From Symsagittifera roscoffensis (lineage: Eukaryota; Xenacoelomorpha; Acoela; Convolutidae), in NCBI RefSeq assembly GCF_963678635.1, contig NW_026970991.1:82994-146993 (forward strand): 64,000 nucleotides of DNA, written 5' to 3'. A program made the translations under genes and the position numbers. The notes under the pieces are model-generated. The model was given only the letters and a program-made list of their open reading frames with translations. It made no database searches and was not told the DNA's origin. Positions 44,662 to 56,590 of the stretch are shown here, one piece after another (positions within the stretch are counted from its first letter, which is position 1; every line of letters begins with the position of its first letter).

Positions 44662-45410
44662 GCCGCCACTGTTTTCAAACGTTTTTTCTCAGCCTCACAT
44701 TGCGTTTTGTGCCAGGTGTGTAATTTTGCAGATCAGCAGTTTATTCACAAAAACTCATCTCTTTTCTGTGTTGAGTATACTTTAGTTCAAGGGATAAGAA
44801 ATAATGTTCGAATTGTCTTTTGAAACTTGATTTTATGATATTTGCTCCAATTCAGTCACCTTCACGGTCAGGCGTTGTTTGGGTCCAAACCAAATTAAGG
44901 TAAAATGTTTCTTCCACATACACATCTCAAATTATGATGCATTTCTGGGAACAGTGCAGTGCGCACGCCTTATTTTAAGTGAAAATTTTGTGGTTTCTGG
45001 TCAATCTAGCTTAAACTTGAACTGTATTTGCGATCGCTCATAAGTTGTCCCAAACACTGCGCCTCCAGTTTTGCATAAAGTTTAAATGATAATAGAAGCT
45101 TTCTCTCTCACGTTTTCTTCTGTCTTCTACTTAATGTGGACGAGTAAATTGACAATTTTGTTGTTCTTTTTAATTTGACGCCAGTTTTTTTTGAAAACGT
45201 CTATTCAGCTTCATTTTGCACAGAAGTTGGCAAAAAATTGGCCTTGATTCTTATAATTTCCCTCCGTAAAGCATTTTAAATTTGACGTAATTATAAATAC
45301 TATCTACAACCTCAAATTCAAAATCTTAGTTACCCATTTTTTTTCTTCTAAAAACAGGTGTTGAAATTATTGTTTTTGGGAAACAAAGAATCATGGATAG
45401 TTGTGACAAT
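44662..45410. other. Anonymous AT-rich DNA
   Basis: No feature recognised apart from homopolymer T runs. Confidence 0.45.
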
Positions 45411-45431
45411 GTCCTGTAAAATAGAAAATAC

Positions 45432-45780
45432 TTTCGAGTGTGCAGACTGTGAAAAAACAGTTTTCTAACCGGGATTAGTTTGACTAGCACACCCGATTAC
45501 AAGAAAAATATTACATACGGAGTTTGTAAAAAATTATTTTCCCCAATTTATTTCAAGCTGAATCTTCATGCACAAATTCACAACAAAATCACTGTAGCAA
45601 AACTCAAACTGAAATGCAAGATCTGCAATCAAAAAAATAAAAAACACTTTAATTCACCTCATCTTGCAATTGTCGACGTCTACGTCGAAGTTCAATGTTT
45701 GTGCCCATTTTGTAGCAAAATTTAAAAAAATTCACAAATTGCAAGCTCAACAAACCGTTGAATTCAAACTGTGTGCATGA
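45432..45780 (+). pseudogene. Decayed C2H2 zinc-finger-like coding fragment
   Basis: Pieces of C2H2-type fingers appear in order: FECADCEKTVF followed by a stop, then YGVCKKLFSPIYFKLNLHAQ ending in the IH pair, then KCKICNQKN..H, then CLCPFCSKIFKK. The frame is open only for 45480-45725. It lies upstream of the polymerase-like fragments on the same strand and may be their N-terminal part. That link is inference. Confidence 0.4.
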
Positions 45781-46339
45781 GGTGTCATAGAAAAAATGCA
45801 AGCGTACAAAAACTACAACAACTGTGAGCCTGTACAGACAAACCGCCAGTTTTCGAAGACTGTTTTTGGCGAGGATGAGTCAAAAATCCCCCATATCTGG
45901 AGATCATGTCTTTCAACAGCCCAATCAAGCCATCTTTAATTTTGTTTGGAAATAAAGTGAACATGATTAAATACAGAACTGCGTGAATACAGCTTTTCAG
46001 AAATTGACTCAAGTTAACGAGTCTCTAAAGTAAATGTTTGTTTTGAATATCTCTTTCAGCACAGGGAAACTAAGGATCACCGCGTCTACTTCTAATCTGA
46101 AAATACGGCAATTTTGCCAAAACCCAAGGTATCGAGAAAAAAGTTTGAATCTCGTAAGTGCGATTTAAGGGACACATATATTTACACCGAAGACTTTAGT
46201 CAAGGTGTTATGGTATCGTGTAACGGGGTTTTTTTTTTAATGTTGTCTGTTGTCAAGTGTCGACAAATAACGTCCACAGTTATCAATTATCATGTGGGCT
46301 GGACTATATCGCGCTATGTCACGTGATTGCGTATGTTTG

Positions 46340-46946
46340 TTTCTTTATTTGTTCATCTTTATTTATTTAATTATCTGTTCTTCTATTTATTTAATTATGT
46401 TTAGTTTGCTTATATTTATTTATAATTTATGTATGTACATATTTATTTTTGTTTATTTTTATCACGTGTTTTGTTTATTTATTTAATTATTCTTTCTTTC
46501 ATTTAGTTTTGCTTTTATTATTTCTGCGTGTGTATTTATTTATTTTCATTTAATTATATTATGGGTCTGTTTGTTTGGTTATTTGTTCATATATATTTTT
46601 TCATGTCTATTTAATTATTTGTACATTTCACTTTTGCTTTTATTTATTTATTTATTTATTTATTTATGTATTTATTTATGTATTTATTTTATTTATGTAT
46701 TGATTTATTTTTTTATTGCTTATTTATTTATCAGGTGTGTTTTGTTTATTTGTTGATATTTATTTCTATATTTATTTAATTATTCTTTCTTTCATTTAGT
46801 TTTGCTTTTATTATTTATGTATGTGTATTTATTTAATTCGTTTACTTTCATTTGTTTATATTATGGGTCTGTTTGTTTGGTTATTTGTTCATGAGATATA
46901 TATTTTTTCATGTTAATTTAATTATTTGTACATTTCAGTTTTGCGT

Positions 46947-46993
<47 letters not shown>

Positions 46994-47260
46994 TGTATGT
47001 ATTTATTTATTTATGTATTGATTTATTTTTTTATTGTTTATTTATTTATCAGGTGTGTTTTGTTTATTCGTTGATATTTATTGCTATTTTTATTTAAATA
47101 TTTTCTTTCATTTAGTTTTGCTTTTTTTTTATTTATTTATTGTATGTATTTGTATGTATTTATTTATTTATTTATTTATTTATGTTTATTTATTTTTGGT
47201 TTGTTCGTTCATTTGTTGGTTTGTTCGTTCATTTATTTATTTATTTAGTTAGCGTCTTTG
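46340..47260. repeat. (TTTA)n-rich satellite with a higher-order repeat of about 300 bp
   Basis: Long arrays of ATTT/TTTA. Superimposed is a larger duplication: 'aattattctttctttcattt', 'tattatgggtctgtttgttt' and 'ttaattatttgtacatttca' occur near 46486-46630 and again near 46777-46940. A partial third copy starts near 47098. Long translated frames here are low-complexity artefacts. Confidence 0.85.
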
Positions 47261-47361
47261 TTGTTTGATTGTGAAATTTGATGTTTTACTTCTTAGCTAT
47301 GTAGTTAAAAGCAAAAAATGATTTTCAATTTATTGTTCTGTTTAGGATATTTTCAGAAAGA

Positions 47362-47565
47362 ATTTTGGTGTATACATGTGTTCGTACGATTTTTAGCTCA
47401 CGAACTGTTATTTCAGGCCCTTTGTCAATATAGTAAAATTTTGGTGTATACATGTGTTAGTACGATTTTTAGTTCTAGAAGTGTTATTTTATGATCTTTG
47501 TTGATATATCAAAAATTTAACCTATACATGTGTTAGTACGATTTTTAGTTCTAGAACTGTTATTC
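47362..47565 (+). repeat. Three-copy tandem repeat, unit about 75-80 bp
   Basis: 'gtatacatgtgttcgtacga', 'gtatacatgtgttagtacga' and 'ctatacatgtgttagtacga' recur at similar spacing, each followed by TTTTTAG and 'tgttatt'. Confidence 0.8.
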
Positions 47566-47597
47566 TTCAATTATTAGTTGTTCAAGTTGTTTGGTTT

Positions 47598-48420
47598 TTG
47601 CTTCAGTTTCTATGCCTTCGGTGTATTGCGCGTAGCGCCTATGTTAAAAAAAAATTGGATAATTGGAGAGATCGTATTAAATGGACGTTTTATTATCTGC
47701 CTAATGTAACTGGACTGGCTACTCACTATCTCGGTATACCAATGATAGTATTCCGTTATTTGTCAAACACAGTCCATCATTGTGGACACTTAACAGAAGG
47801 TGTGATGGAGTTCCTTATATTGACAGCCTTTGCGTTTTTAGCGCACTGGCTGCTCTTCAATTGGACCGAATAGAACATCTCATTACAAAAAGACACATTT
47901 TTTGCCCCTTACTGTTCAAAGAAGAAGACGTGGATTCGAAGGTAAGTCCTATAACAATTATGAGTAGGTAGCGAGATTTTTTGAAGGTTCAATTTGTTCT
48001 CTGTTCCCTTGAAAATGACAGCAATGACTGTTATTGGCTTCGAAACAAAGCAAAGCAAAAGTAACTGAATCAGTTTTCTCGCAGTTGAAGATCACCTCTG
48101 ATTAGAAACTCACAAATGCTGTTGAAAAATTATCGCTGTTCTAATTGTGATTTCACTTATAAACCGCTCGAAGCCTTGAAAAAAAATTACAAAAATACGA
48201 TGATAAGACAAGATGTGTTTACCTAGGTGGATAATACAGTCGGAAAACTTCAGTTTTTGACAAACTTTAGACATTTTGTATAAGTGTGCTACATAAGATG
48301 CCTAATTATCAATTATTCGTTACTTTCGATTTTGAATCCATCCTTGAACCAGTTGTTTGGGCCAAACAACGAAAACAAAGATCTTTCTGACATTTTTTTC
48401 AGACCTACAAAAAAGTTACG
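47598..48420 (+). pseudogene. Polinton/Maverick-like DNA polymerase B fragment (N-terminal part)
   Basis: Broken pieces on the + strand: YLPNVTGLATHYLGIPMIVF, VPYIDSLCVFSALAALQLDR, RCSNCDFTYKPLEALKKNY and FVTFDFESILEPV (48316-48354). The last resembles the exonuclease I motif of family B polymerases (D-x-E in FDFE). The earlier blocks resemble the cysteine-rich region upstream of it in Polinton-type polymerases. Frames change and stops occur throughout. Polinton polymerases are protein-primed and replicate the transposon. Confidence rests mainly on the FDFES motif and the order of blocks. Confidence 0.45.
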
Positions 48421-48562
48421 TTTCACATGTTTATACCTGCAAAATTAACGTTTCTCATATACCAGTGTCTGATGCAATTCATCGATATGTTTTTTGCTTA
48501 CCTCTGCATTCAAACAAGTGTTTGTAAACAAAGATGATATGTAAACAAAGTTCTTTAACAGC

Positions 48563-48661
48563 TGTCATAGTGATTAAACTAGCTCACTGGTAGTATGTTG
48601 TTATGTTCGTTGAACATTTTGTCAATCAACTAACCTTACACAGGTGCTAGACAATTGACAG
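48563..48661 (+). repeat. Candidate 5' LTR
   Basis: TGTCATAGTGATTAAAC.AGCTCACT..., ending near 'aattgacag'. The same sequence, diverged, is at 54111-54211. Boundaries are approximate. Confidence 0.55.
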
Positions 48662-48931
48662 GTACCAACATTCAGAGCGCTTTGCCACCTTTGGTAAAGT
48701 CCTAATTTAGTTGTCTCTTAAGATCTTGATTGAATACAGTTGTTTTTTAAGGTTGGAATTGAACGATACGGAACTAGCAATTTCAACATGGCGAACCAAG
48801 TAGGACAAGGTGGGGCAAAACCCATAAGGAATTACGTCTTTTTGGCCACCGAAGTGCGCGGAACCATCAATGCCGTGGAAACTTTGGATTAACCGCTTCC
48901 AGTGGATTAACCGCTGGTAGCAAAACACTCA

Positions 48932-49735
48932 ATGAATCCGGCAATTTTTTACTTAGCAAATACTCTTACCGCGACCTGGATCAGTGCTTTACCAGCGGAA
49001 GTGGATGGGAAACCACGATTGGAATCAGAACAAACATTGATATCCAACTTATACTTGTGCCTCAGAGAAAAAGGGCAAAATGAACTACACAAGAGGAGAC
49101 CACATCTGGATTTGGCGGCTACGAGATATCCAAAAGTGCTGTACGCTATGGAAGGGGAGTTCAAAAAGAACGGAATGAGTCATATTAGGTATTCCAACTA
49201 TTGTCACGCAAGCAACAAATTGTTGATTCCTTGGAACCGTTTCACTACGTTCTTAGTGGGCTTGCAGCGAGGTGTTTGTTTAAAACGCTGGAGTCCAGGG
49301 TACTCAGGGATGTATTTATTGAAAATATGACAAACACGGAGGCCCAAAATGAGTTATGCCGAGCAACAGAAACGGAAGAAGTATTTCGCATCGCGCTATC
49401 TTATGAAAGGGGCGACAAATACGCAATAACTTACATCTCGACAGCCGAAGGATCAGGCGGGACAAGTACACTGACGACAAGAGGGCTCGAGATAAAAACA
49501 GAAACGGTGGGCGTGATCAGAGGTGGATATCGGAACAGCCGAGGGCGCGGACGCGGACAGATCCAGGGAGAGAACAACTCTCAGGGGGAGGAAATGTGAA
49601 CGATCGCAGATGTTATAGTTTCGATAAACCAGGCTTCGCTAGGGAGCATATGAGCGATTGCGCCGCAAAATGAGCAACCTGTAATTTCAGCACAAAAGCA
49701 AGCCACTATGAACGGACGTGCCGCGCTATACGTAG
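48932..49735 (+). pseudogene. gag remnant
   Basis: Capsid-like pieces in two overlapping frames: ATRYPKVLYAMEGEFKKN (about 49118-49180), then DVFIENMTNTEAQNELCRAT (about 49310-49370). An Arg/Gly-rich stretch follows (GGYRNSRGRGRGQ). From 49603 there is a degenerate zinc knuckle, CYSFDKPGFAREHMSDC, whose second Cys is Phe. A frameshift near 49190 and a TGA at 49669 break it. The original start is not clear. Confidence 0.65.
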
Positions 49736-49989
49736 CAATCGAGGACGCCAATCAGTCGGAATGATCCAAAGACAGTAGGATCATGACAAATACGATCAGG
49801 GAAGCATGAATGATAAGATATCACAACATGAGAGTTCGGTGGGATGGGTTAACACACCAACACTGCCACGGCAACCTCATTCGTGGGATTCAGACAGTTC
49901 TGGGGTTTATTTAGTTATGTCGATTAGATCGAAAAACAAAACAGAACTGCGAGTCGCAGGCGCTAAACTATTGCAATAAACGGAAAGAA

Positions 49990-50745
49990 GACGAGCGTAT
50001 GGATTGACAGCTGTTCGGCAATTTTATCTCTACGATCGGAGAGCTTAAAAAACATTGAGCGCCGCAGGAGGCACCAGGGGAGCAGGTGATGGCAATTCAC
50101 GAAAAGAGTGGCGAAGGAGACAACAAACTGGACCAATGGCAGGACTATTTTAGTAAGCAGTTTTCTAATCTCCTACACGGGTCGGTAAAATCAGGAGTTA
50201 TACGGTGCAGGCAGAATTTTTCAAATCCCTCCGACCTATTCCACAAAAGGGTAGGCGCGTACCAATAAACTATGGCGCATAAAAAACCCGACGACTGTTC
50301 GGACCGATACTTTGTCTCTCCAATAGTAATTACGGTAAAGACAGATGGTTCAGTAAAATTAGCACTTGAGGCTCGTGAGTTAAACAAAAAAATTCATAAA
50401 ATTTAGCGCAAGGAAATCTGGGGATATATTTTTTTCAACTATGGACTTAACATACACATACGGCCAACTCCTGCTCAGCCCGGAAATTAGCGCCCAATGT
50501 TATTTTTTTGTTAATCGGGGGAAAGTCAACGGGAACGTACCGATTCAAAAAGGGCTTCTACGGTTTAACTACTTTGACGGCGGAATTCCAAAGAATGATC
50601 GATTCGTTTTCATTGATATTTTAATTACAACAAAAGGATTGAAAATCGAACACATCTCGACGGTTGAGAAATTACTTTAAAAACTTGCCAAAGAGATCAT
50701 GTATTTGAAATTGTCGGAATGCCAGTTTAGCCAATAAGAATGTGA
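49990..50745 (+). pseudogene. Protease and reverse transcriptase remnants
   Basis: VWIDSCSAILS (about 49997) matches the position of a D-S/T-G protease site, with Gly replaced by Cys. RT blocks follow in several frames: FVSPIVITVKTDGSVKLALE (about 50310-50370), FFSTMDLTYTYGQLLLSPE (50432-50490) and FVFIDILITTKGLKIE. The last stands where FLDDILIV is expected, so the first catalytic Asp is gone, and about 15 codons before it appear deleted. Inactive. Confidence 0.65.
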
Positions 50746-50999
50746 ATGGCGCGGACATAAAATTACCTTGACAGGCATAACCCCACCGGCTCGGAAAAAG
50801 GCACCAGTCGAAACGCTTAAACCGCCGCGCACTTTGTCGCAACTTAAATCGTTTATGGATGGATCCACAGTTTGCATAAGTATTTGCCGGCGTTGGCCGA
50901 ATTTCTTGCGCCGTTAGGCCCATTACTTAGCCGACAAAACGAATAAGTATGGACATCAGAATGCCAGGCGGTATTCGAGAACTTAAAAAGCCATGTAGC

Positions 51000-51440
51000 G
51001 AAAATTGTTGAGCTAAAACATTTTGACGTCCACAACGATATTCGAATAGTATGTGACACGAATCATAACGGATTGGAAGCCTTGTTAGAGCAACTCAGTT
51101 CGCAAGGGTGGCGGCCGATCTCATTTGCGTCCCGTTATCTGAATGATGCCAAAAAACGATACTCAACGAACGAACTGGAAATTCAAGCAGTAGTGAGGGC
51201 AGCGGAATATTTCCGGAATTATGTATTGGGACTAACTTTTCTAGTTATCACTGACCATAGGGCGCTGGTATCGTTGTTAAATGAAACAAAAAGAGAAACA
51301 AAGATATTCAGATGTCTAACAAGCTAGTTAGATAGATAAATTCCGTTTGGTTTCTGCGTGGAACATAAACCGGGTTCTAAATTCGGTTTGGCAGATTACT
51401 TATCCAGAAATCCAAACAGTATAGCTAAGCCGGTTTCAAG
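51000..51440 (+). pseudogene. RNase H remnant
   Basis: CDTNHNGLEALLEQLSS stands at the first-Asp block. ISFASRYLNDAKKRYSTNEL, VVRAAEYFRNYVLGLTFLVI and TDHRALVSLL follow in one frame (51073-51327). EHKPGSKFGLADYLSRNP, in a nearby frame, is the usual end of this domain. A TAG near 51325 and frame changes interrupt it. Confidence 0.75.
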
Positions 51441-52059
51441 TTATGATAGTATGTTCACCGTGGCGAAAATAAACTCAATTCGTAAAACTTTCGGCTTTGT
51501 AAAAACTGAATAATCCGTAGGACTGGAAACAAATGATCAATATGCCTCAACTAAACAGTTCCTAGCCAATAAAAATGTAGTTTGCCAGTTTCGTACAACA
51601 AACCGACCGCTAAGGGGCGATGTGGCTTGCGGAAATAATTCAGTCAACAAGAAAGCAGCAATTGGCATTCGCCGACGGTCACGTGACAGAAAATTAAAAA
51701 TAGTTGGAGCTATTATTAACTTAAATGACGGCAGTGAGTTATTTCAAGAACTTTCAAACGACATGGAAAAGACATTCAGAAAAATCAAGACATTTTCGGA
51801 AAGGCACCCGAGTTTTGATACAAGTGAAATCGGAGACAATCAAGTGGAGGAGCTGGACGGAGAAACCCCATTGCAGGCTATCACTACGGAGACTACAACA
51901 TCAAAGATGAATATGGCAAAATCTATACCTTCGGCGTTTTTAAGTGTATCTTTTCTTGCGTTGGACCCGAAAAATTGCATAATGTCGATAATCCCTCGTA
52001 TTTGTAAAGTAATCCAGAAGAATACCGCTCTTCCGGAATTATTCAATTTAAGATTCGTC

Positions 52060-52870
52060 GAATCGCGTTACGCCTCAGACCCACAACTGCAAGCAATCTA
52101 CGAAATGGTGAAAAGGAAGGATCCGGAAATACAACAAAAGTTGCACAATATTAATCGTTACTACTCACAGTTGGTTAAAGATTTCCACGTACGCGATAAT
52201 GAATGTTCTATGGATGAAAGGCAAGCTCGTCACACCCAATACCCTTCATAACGACATGAATAACAGACTACACTACTACCATCACGGGAAGACAAATATT
52301 ATCACGGCCGCTAAAGGCATCTGGTTCCCTTACATTTATCGAAATTTTGCGGCGATGGCAGAAAATTGCAGGGAGTGTACCGCGGCGGGTAATAACCTTA
52401 AAACTATGTGTAGTAAAGGAGATTTAGGTAATATTCCAGAACCAAATGAATCGTTGCAATTAGACTTCTGGGAGCCCTATTAATTATTTAAATGTGTCTA
52501 AAAATAACGTTATGCGGATCAAAACTCTCGGATAAAAATGTGAAATTCTTTAAGTGATTATAAACAATCACGGAGTGCCGAGGAAAATTCTCGTGGATCA
52601 AGGAACTGACTTTATGTCGAAGGAAGTAGAAGCTTTTTGTAACAACGAAGGGACATAAACAATACAATCCCCAGTCAACGACCACCGAGCAACGGAGTGC
52701 GTCGAATTAAATAGTGGCAGTCTGAAAAACTCAGTTCTAATGTTTGCCTGTGAATAAAAACCGGAACCATTGGAGAAAATGCTCGAAAAGACCGTCGGAG
52801 CGCTAAGATTTTCGAACAACTCAACATTCAAAACCACTTCTTTTGAAGTCCATCACGGCCTGTAGGCAAA
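52060..52870 (+). pseudogene. Integrase remnant
   Basis: In order across frames: SRYASDPQLQAIYEMVKRKD, RLHYYHHGKTNIITAAKGIW with CRECTAAGNNLK (zinc domain), LQLDFWEPY (first Asp), VPRKILVDQGTDFMSKEVEA (second Asp) and RATECVELNSGSLKNSVL (near the Glu). Several stops and shifts. Confidence 0.65.
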
Positions 52871-53209
52871 CACGGTTTTAAGGAACCTAACGAAAAAGCC
52901 ATCACTAAGAAACCTAAACGGGTCAAACGTAATTAAATCTAAATCTAAATCTGCCTGTTCAGGCGAATGAGATCCAGTGGCACGAGAAATGCCGAATCCA
53001 GCGGGGATTTCAATCGGATGAGGAGTACGGGAACAGGACACAGCGCTCAACCAGGACAATGAGCCATCGGCAAGGGCAACGGCCGGAACAAGCTTGATCG
53101 CGGGGCCATCAGTCGCAGTCTTCCAACGAACGGGCGATTGAAACCTTAAAAGATATAAACTACTCAGTACTAAAAAAGTCGTGAAAAGCGCACACAATAA
53201 AAATGAGTA

Positions 53210-53659
53210 ATGGTAGCCTTTTTCAGAAAACTGGTATCGGCATCAAGAAGTTTACAATTACATCGAAGAAAGTAGGTGAGAAAAACCTGCCTAAACCACT
53301 GACTCCACAGGAGTTACGAAAAAAAATTGGCAGCCAAAAGCTTTAGTCAGGAAGGTCCGCGCAAAGGAAGACAATTTGAACCGGCCAACGAAACGGAGTC
53401 AGACGAGAACGATTATCAGCCACTGGTATCCAGGCGAACGGCGGGCAAAATTCCGGCGGTGACTCTGCGACTGGTGCAACCGAAAAGTCTTGAGGCGGGT
53501 GATCGACCGGCGGGACATGCGATTGAGAGCAAAGGTGAAACGAAAAGCGTACAAGCGGGGAGCGAAAAGCCAGAAACGGGTGATGCGGCGAAGAATACGC
53601 GTTCGGGAAAAGAGCGGAAGACTACACAATCGGGAATGAAACAGCGGCGGACGAGATAG
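53210..53659 (+). pseudogene. Charged C-terminal tail of the decayed element's pol
   Basis: The frame from 53327 gives 110 codons rich in Lys, Arg, Glu, Ser and Thr (QPLVSRRTAGKIPAVTLRLV). It has higher GC than its surroundings and no known domain. Its place after integrase matches the Ser/Pro-rich tail of the 6.9-kb element. Confidence 0.4.
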
Positions 53660-54110
53660 TCAAAGACCAAAATGCAACTGCGGTGCAAACAACCAGTTCG
53701 CCTTCGGGAAGAACCGGCGGAACAATCAAGCGAGATAAAGAACATTTGGTTTCAAATTCGAGCCAAGACTGCAATAGTAGTATTGACGATACGGCGTCAC
53801 GCATGAGTGGGAGAAAACGAACGGCAATTACTAAAATGGGAGGAGTGATAATTGATCATATATCAAAATGAGAGGAGAAAAAGTAAAAACAAAAAACTCA
53901 ATTTGGAGTAGTCAAGGGAGAGGGCTGACTTGATCAGTCCAAAAAACTCAAAACCTTAGTTGCATATTAAACCAAAACATCCTTAAATTTCATTCACTGA
54001 ACGAACCAAAACATTCTGAGTATTGAAATTTCATTCATTAGAACAAAATATTCTGAGTACTTGAATTTCTTTCATTATTCCTATACAATTTCGTTTCATA
54101 AAAATGGGAA

Positions 54111-54211
54111 TGTCATAGTGATTAAACCAGCTCACTTATCGTATCTTGTTATGCTCGTCAAACCATCTTTCAATCAAATAACCTTACTCCGAGTATAGAC
54201 ACCATTAACAG
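54111..54211 (+). repeat. Candidate 3' LTR of the decayed element
   Basis: TGTCATAGTGATTAAACCAGCTCACT..., preceded by a purine-rich AAAAATGGGAA (54100-54110) that fits a polypurine tract. A gag fragment rather than flanking DNA follows directly. Confidence 0.55.
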
Positions 54212-54332
54212 TTCTTAGTGGGCATAAAGCGAGGTTCTCGTTTGGAACGCTAGAGTCCAGGATACTCAGAGATGTATATATTGTAAATATGACAAATATG
54301 GAGGCCCAAAATGAGATATGTCGAGCAACTAT
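54206..54332 (+). pseudogene. Second gag fragment fused to the 3' LTR
   Basis: 'gttcttagtgggc', 'gaggcccaaaatgag' and 'tcgagcaac' match the gag of the same element at 49249-49370 (about 120 bp, diverged). The LTR is thus followed by an internally deleted second copy, a tandem LTR-internal-LTR-partial gag arrangement. Confidence 0.7.
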
Positions 54333-55280
54333 TCGATTTTTTGTTCGATTTTTCAATCAGGCTTTAACCATATTGGCAATAATCAAAGTTATCAAAACCA
54401 AGATTAGATTTTGTTTCGGCCTGACCTTCACTTCGTTTTGTTGAGAGTAGTCAATTTGAAGTGGTAGGTTTCTCATTAGATCATATTATCAAAGCATGAT
54501 GAGTGAAAGCAATAAGTTTTAGTTTCCATATGAGTATTTATATTACTCTGATAAACTTTCCGAAACATCATTACTTTCGTATCCCGCTTTCTTCACCAAA
54601 TTGCGGGAAAAAACTGACTTAAAATTGAGAACCGCTGTAACCATAAACACCCAAAAACCAAAAGCGAACAAAACTACGAGCTCATAAATAAAGTATGACC
54701 TAACGAAAACTTTCAGACGATGCAAGAATTCTCGAAGTACAACAATTGTCATTATGTTAAACCATTGCACGAAACGGTTGGAAAATTGATACTTTTTTTA
54801 AACTATAATTGAAAATATAAATTATTCAAAATTACTAAGGTTTAGTGGTTGAGCGAATAATTTTTTTTTCCGTTTAATCACAGTGAAGCTTAATTCTGAT
54901 TAGGCGGTAAACATAAAAATTCCCACAGGTCGCTATACAGTCTACGAACCGAATGCTAGAAATAGACTGCAACGTCAAGATAGAAAATTTCACTCCCGAT
55001 GCGTGTTGTCAATCATGTCACATTGTGGAAAGGCTTTTAGGTTGCTATCACCACGCTCACTTTTTTTTCTCTACTGAGTTCTTTTTATGACCTGAAAAAA
55101 TGAGTTGGTAAAATATATAACACACAAATCAAATTTCATTTTTGGTATAGCGTGGTTTGATGAGTCGCATGCTGAAGTAAAATATAAGAAAAATAATTTT
55201 TTAAGTTAAAAACACCTAAGTTTACTTAGTACTGAACAGTCTTTTGAAAATTTTTAAAGTAATTTTTCAAAGATTTTTGT
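54333..55280. other. Anonymous AT-rich DNA
   Basis: No recognisable coding region. Frames such as 54543-54770 (minus) are hydrophobic but have no family signature. Confidence 0.4.
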
Positions 55281-55289
55281 TTTTGGTTT

Positions 55290-55990
55290 GCAGATTTTTC
55301 TGTTGTTGAGATGTGGGAGTTCGATTGGTTTTTCGAAAAGCACTATAACTTTCAAGAGTGTTGGAAATGTCAAAAAGAAACAATTTAACATTAACGAAAG
55401 ACGGTTTTATACGTTTGCATATGGTTGACGCGTTTTATGGACGTTGATTTGTCCATATTCAGGTTCGAGCTTCTAAAAAAACTTCTGATAATTTACCGCA
55501 TGTATTCATAAACTCGAAACATAGGCACTTGAAACACCTTGCTTTATCGGACTGAACCTTGTCTATTGCCTTGCGTTGTCTTTTAGCTGGCTCCTTTGGT
55601 GAAAAAGTTCTCTTCTTGACCGACTATATAAATTGGTGCCCGAGTCATGGTTTCTTTTTCAGTAATTGTCACCAATTCATACGATAGAATCAGGCGAAAT
55701 CCAAAAGTTTTGTTGATTTTGTCAATTACAATTGACAAGAATAGGGGATGCAAATGTCGACTAGGTTGTTATTGCAAAAACATCGAAAACGAAACTAATT
55801 GGAAACAGTCCTTATGTCACAAACAAAATTGGCAGTTTTTTTATGTAAAGCAGTTTAGTCGACGAATTTTAGTTCAACACGTTTACAGGCCTATCAAGTT
55901 ATTGACAGCATTGTTTTTGCAATAAAGATGTTTGAGAAAACTACGTATCTTGTGAAGCCGATAAGTGTTGGATTTGTAACCTCAAGGTAA
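55290..55990 (+). pseudogene. Possible second part of the Polinton-like polymerase B
   Basis: A 92-codon frame (55647-55925) is flanked by broken pieces. In the next frame, ADKCWICNLKVK (about 55955-55990) resembles the CWIC-type Cys pair that many Polinton-like polymerases carry in the middle region, after a VIDSIVFAIKMFEK-like helix. It is on the same strand as the fragment at 47.6-48.4 kb, beyond the inserted gypsy element. Weak evidence; it may be unrelated. Confidence 0.3.
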
Positions 55991-56493
55991 AATAGCGAAT
56001 GTTAGAATTTAAATTCAATTTTCTCCAACAAACTTTGCCTCCTTGAGCCACTTGGGCTATTGAAGTGGATACAGACTCTAGGTATTTAGCCATATGAGGC
56101 TGAAGAAATGATGCGATTTTGTTAGCTGAAGCGAAAAAAGTTTACTCTAATTGAGTGCAAACAAACTGTAGTAACAAGATTTATCAACGAGATGATGTGA
56201 TCAATTTTTATTACCGCGTCTTTGTTGCAATATACAAAAAATGTTTGTTAGCAGAACAGCTGGTTTCTTCAAATTGGAACAGAATGGAACAGAATTGGTA
56301 TGCTTGAATATTATAACTTATAATGCCTATATTGAAAACAATGATTTAGTCAAAGGGGCAATGAAATGTTCAAACAGAAATTTTAAAAACCATACAATAA
56401 CGTACCACAAACGAACAATTTGATAGAATCTTGTCAGTCGAGGTTTTCTGTACTCCTTCCTGAACCAACCAGTTCCCAGAATGAAACTAATTT

Positions 56494-56590
56494 TGATTGA
56501 GCTGTTGAAACAGTTGAAGTTGATTGTCCTCTTTTTCCTGGGCTGGCTGTTGAAGCAGTTGAAGTTTATTGTCCTCTTTTTCATTGGCTT
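56494..56590. repeat. 45-bp tandem duplication
   Basis: 'ctgttgaaacagttgaagtt' plus 'gattgtcctctttttc' is followed directly by 'ctgttgaagcagttgaagtt' plus 'tattgtcctctttttc'. It lies near the 3' end of the minus-strand gypsy element. Confidence 0.8.

Larger units (their letters stand above)
48563..54211 (+). mobile_element. Heavily decayed Ty3/gypsy-type element
   Basis: Short LTR-like ends beginning TGTCATAGTG occur at 48563 and 54111, about 100 bp each. Between them on the + strand are gag, a degenerate zinc knuckle, protease, RT, RNase H and integrase remnants and a charged tail, in normal order but in many frames with stops. RNase H and integrase resemble those of the 6.9-kb element, so both belong to one broad lineage. 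The element separates two polymerase-B-like fragments and may have inserted into that gene. Confidence 0.7.

Noticed and set aside
46292..47252. Several long hydrophobic open frames (65-80 codons) resembling multi-pass membrane proteins
   Set aside because: They are translations of (TTTA)n and related low-complexity repeats, rich in Phe, Ile, Leu and Tyr by composition.
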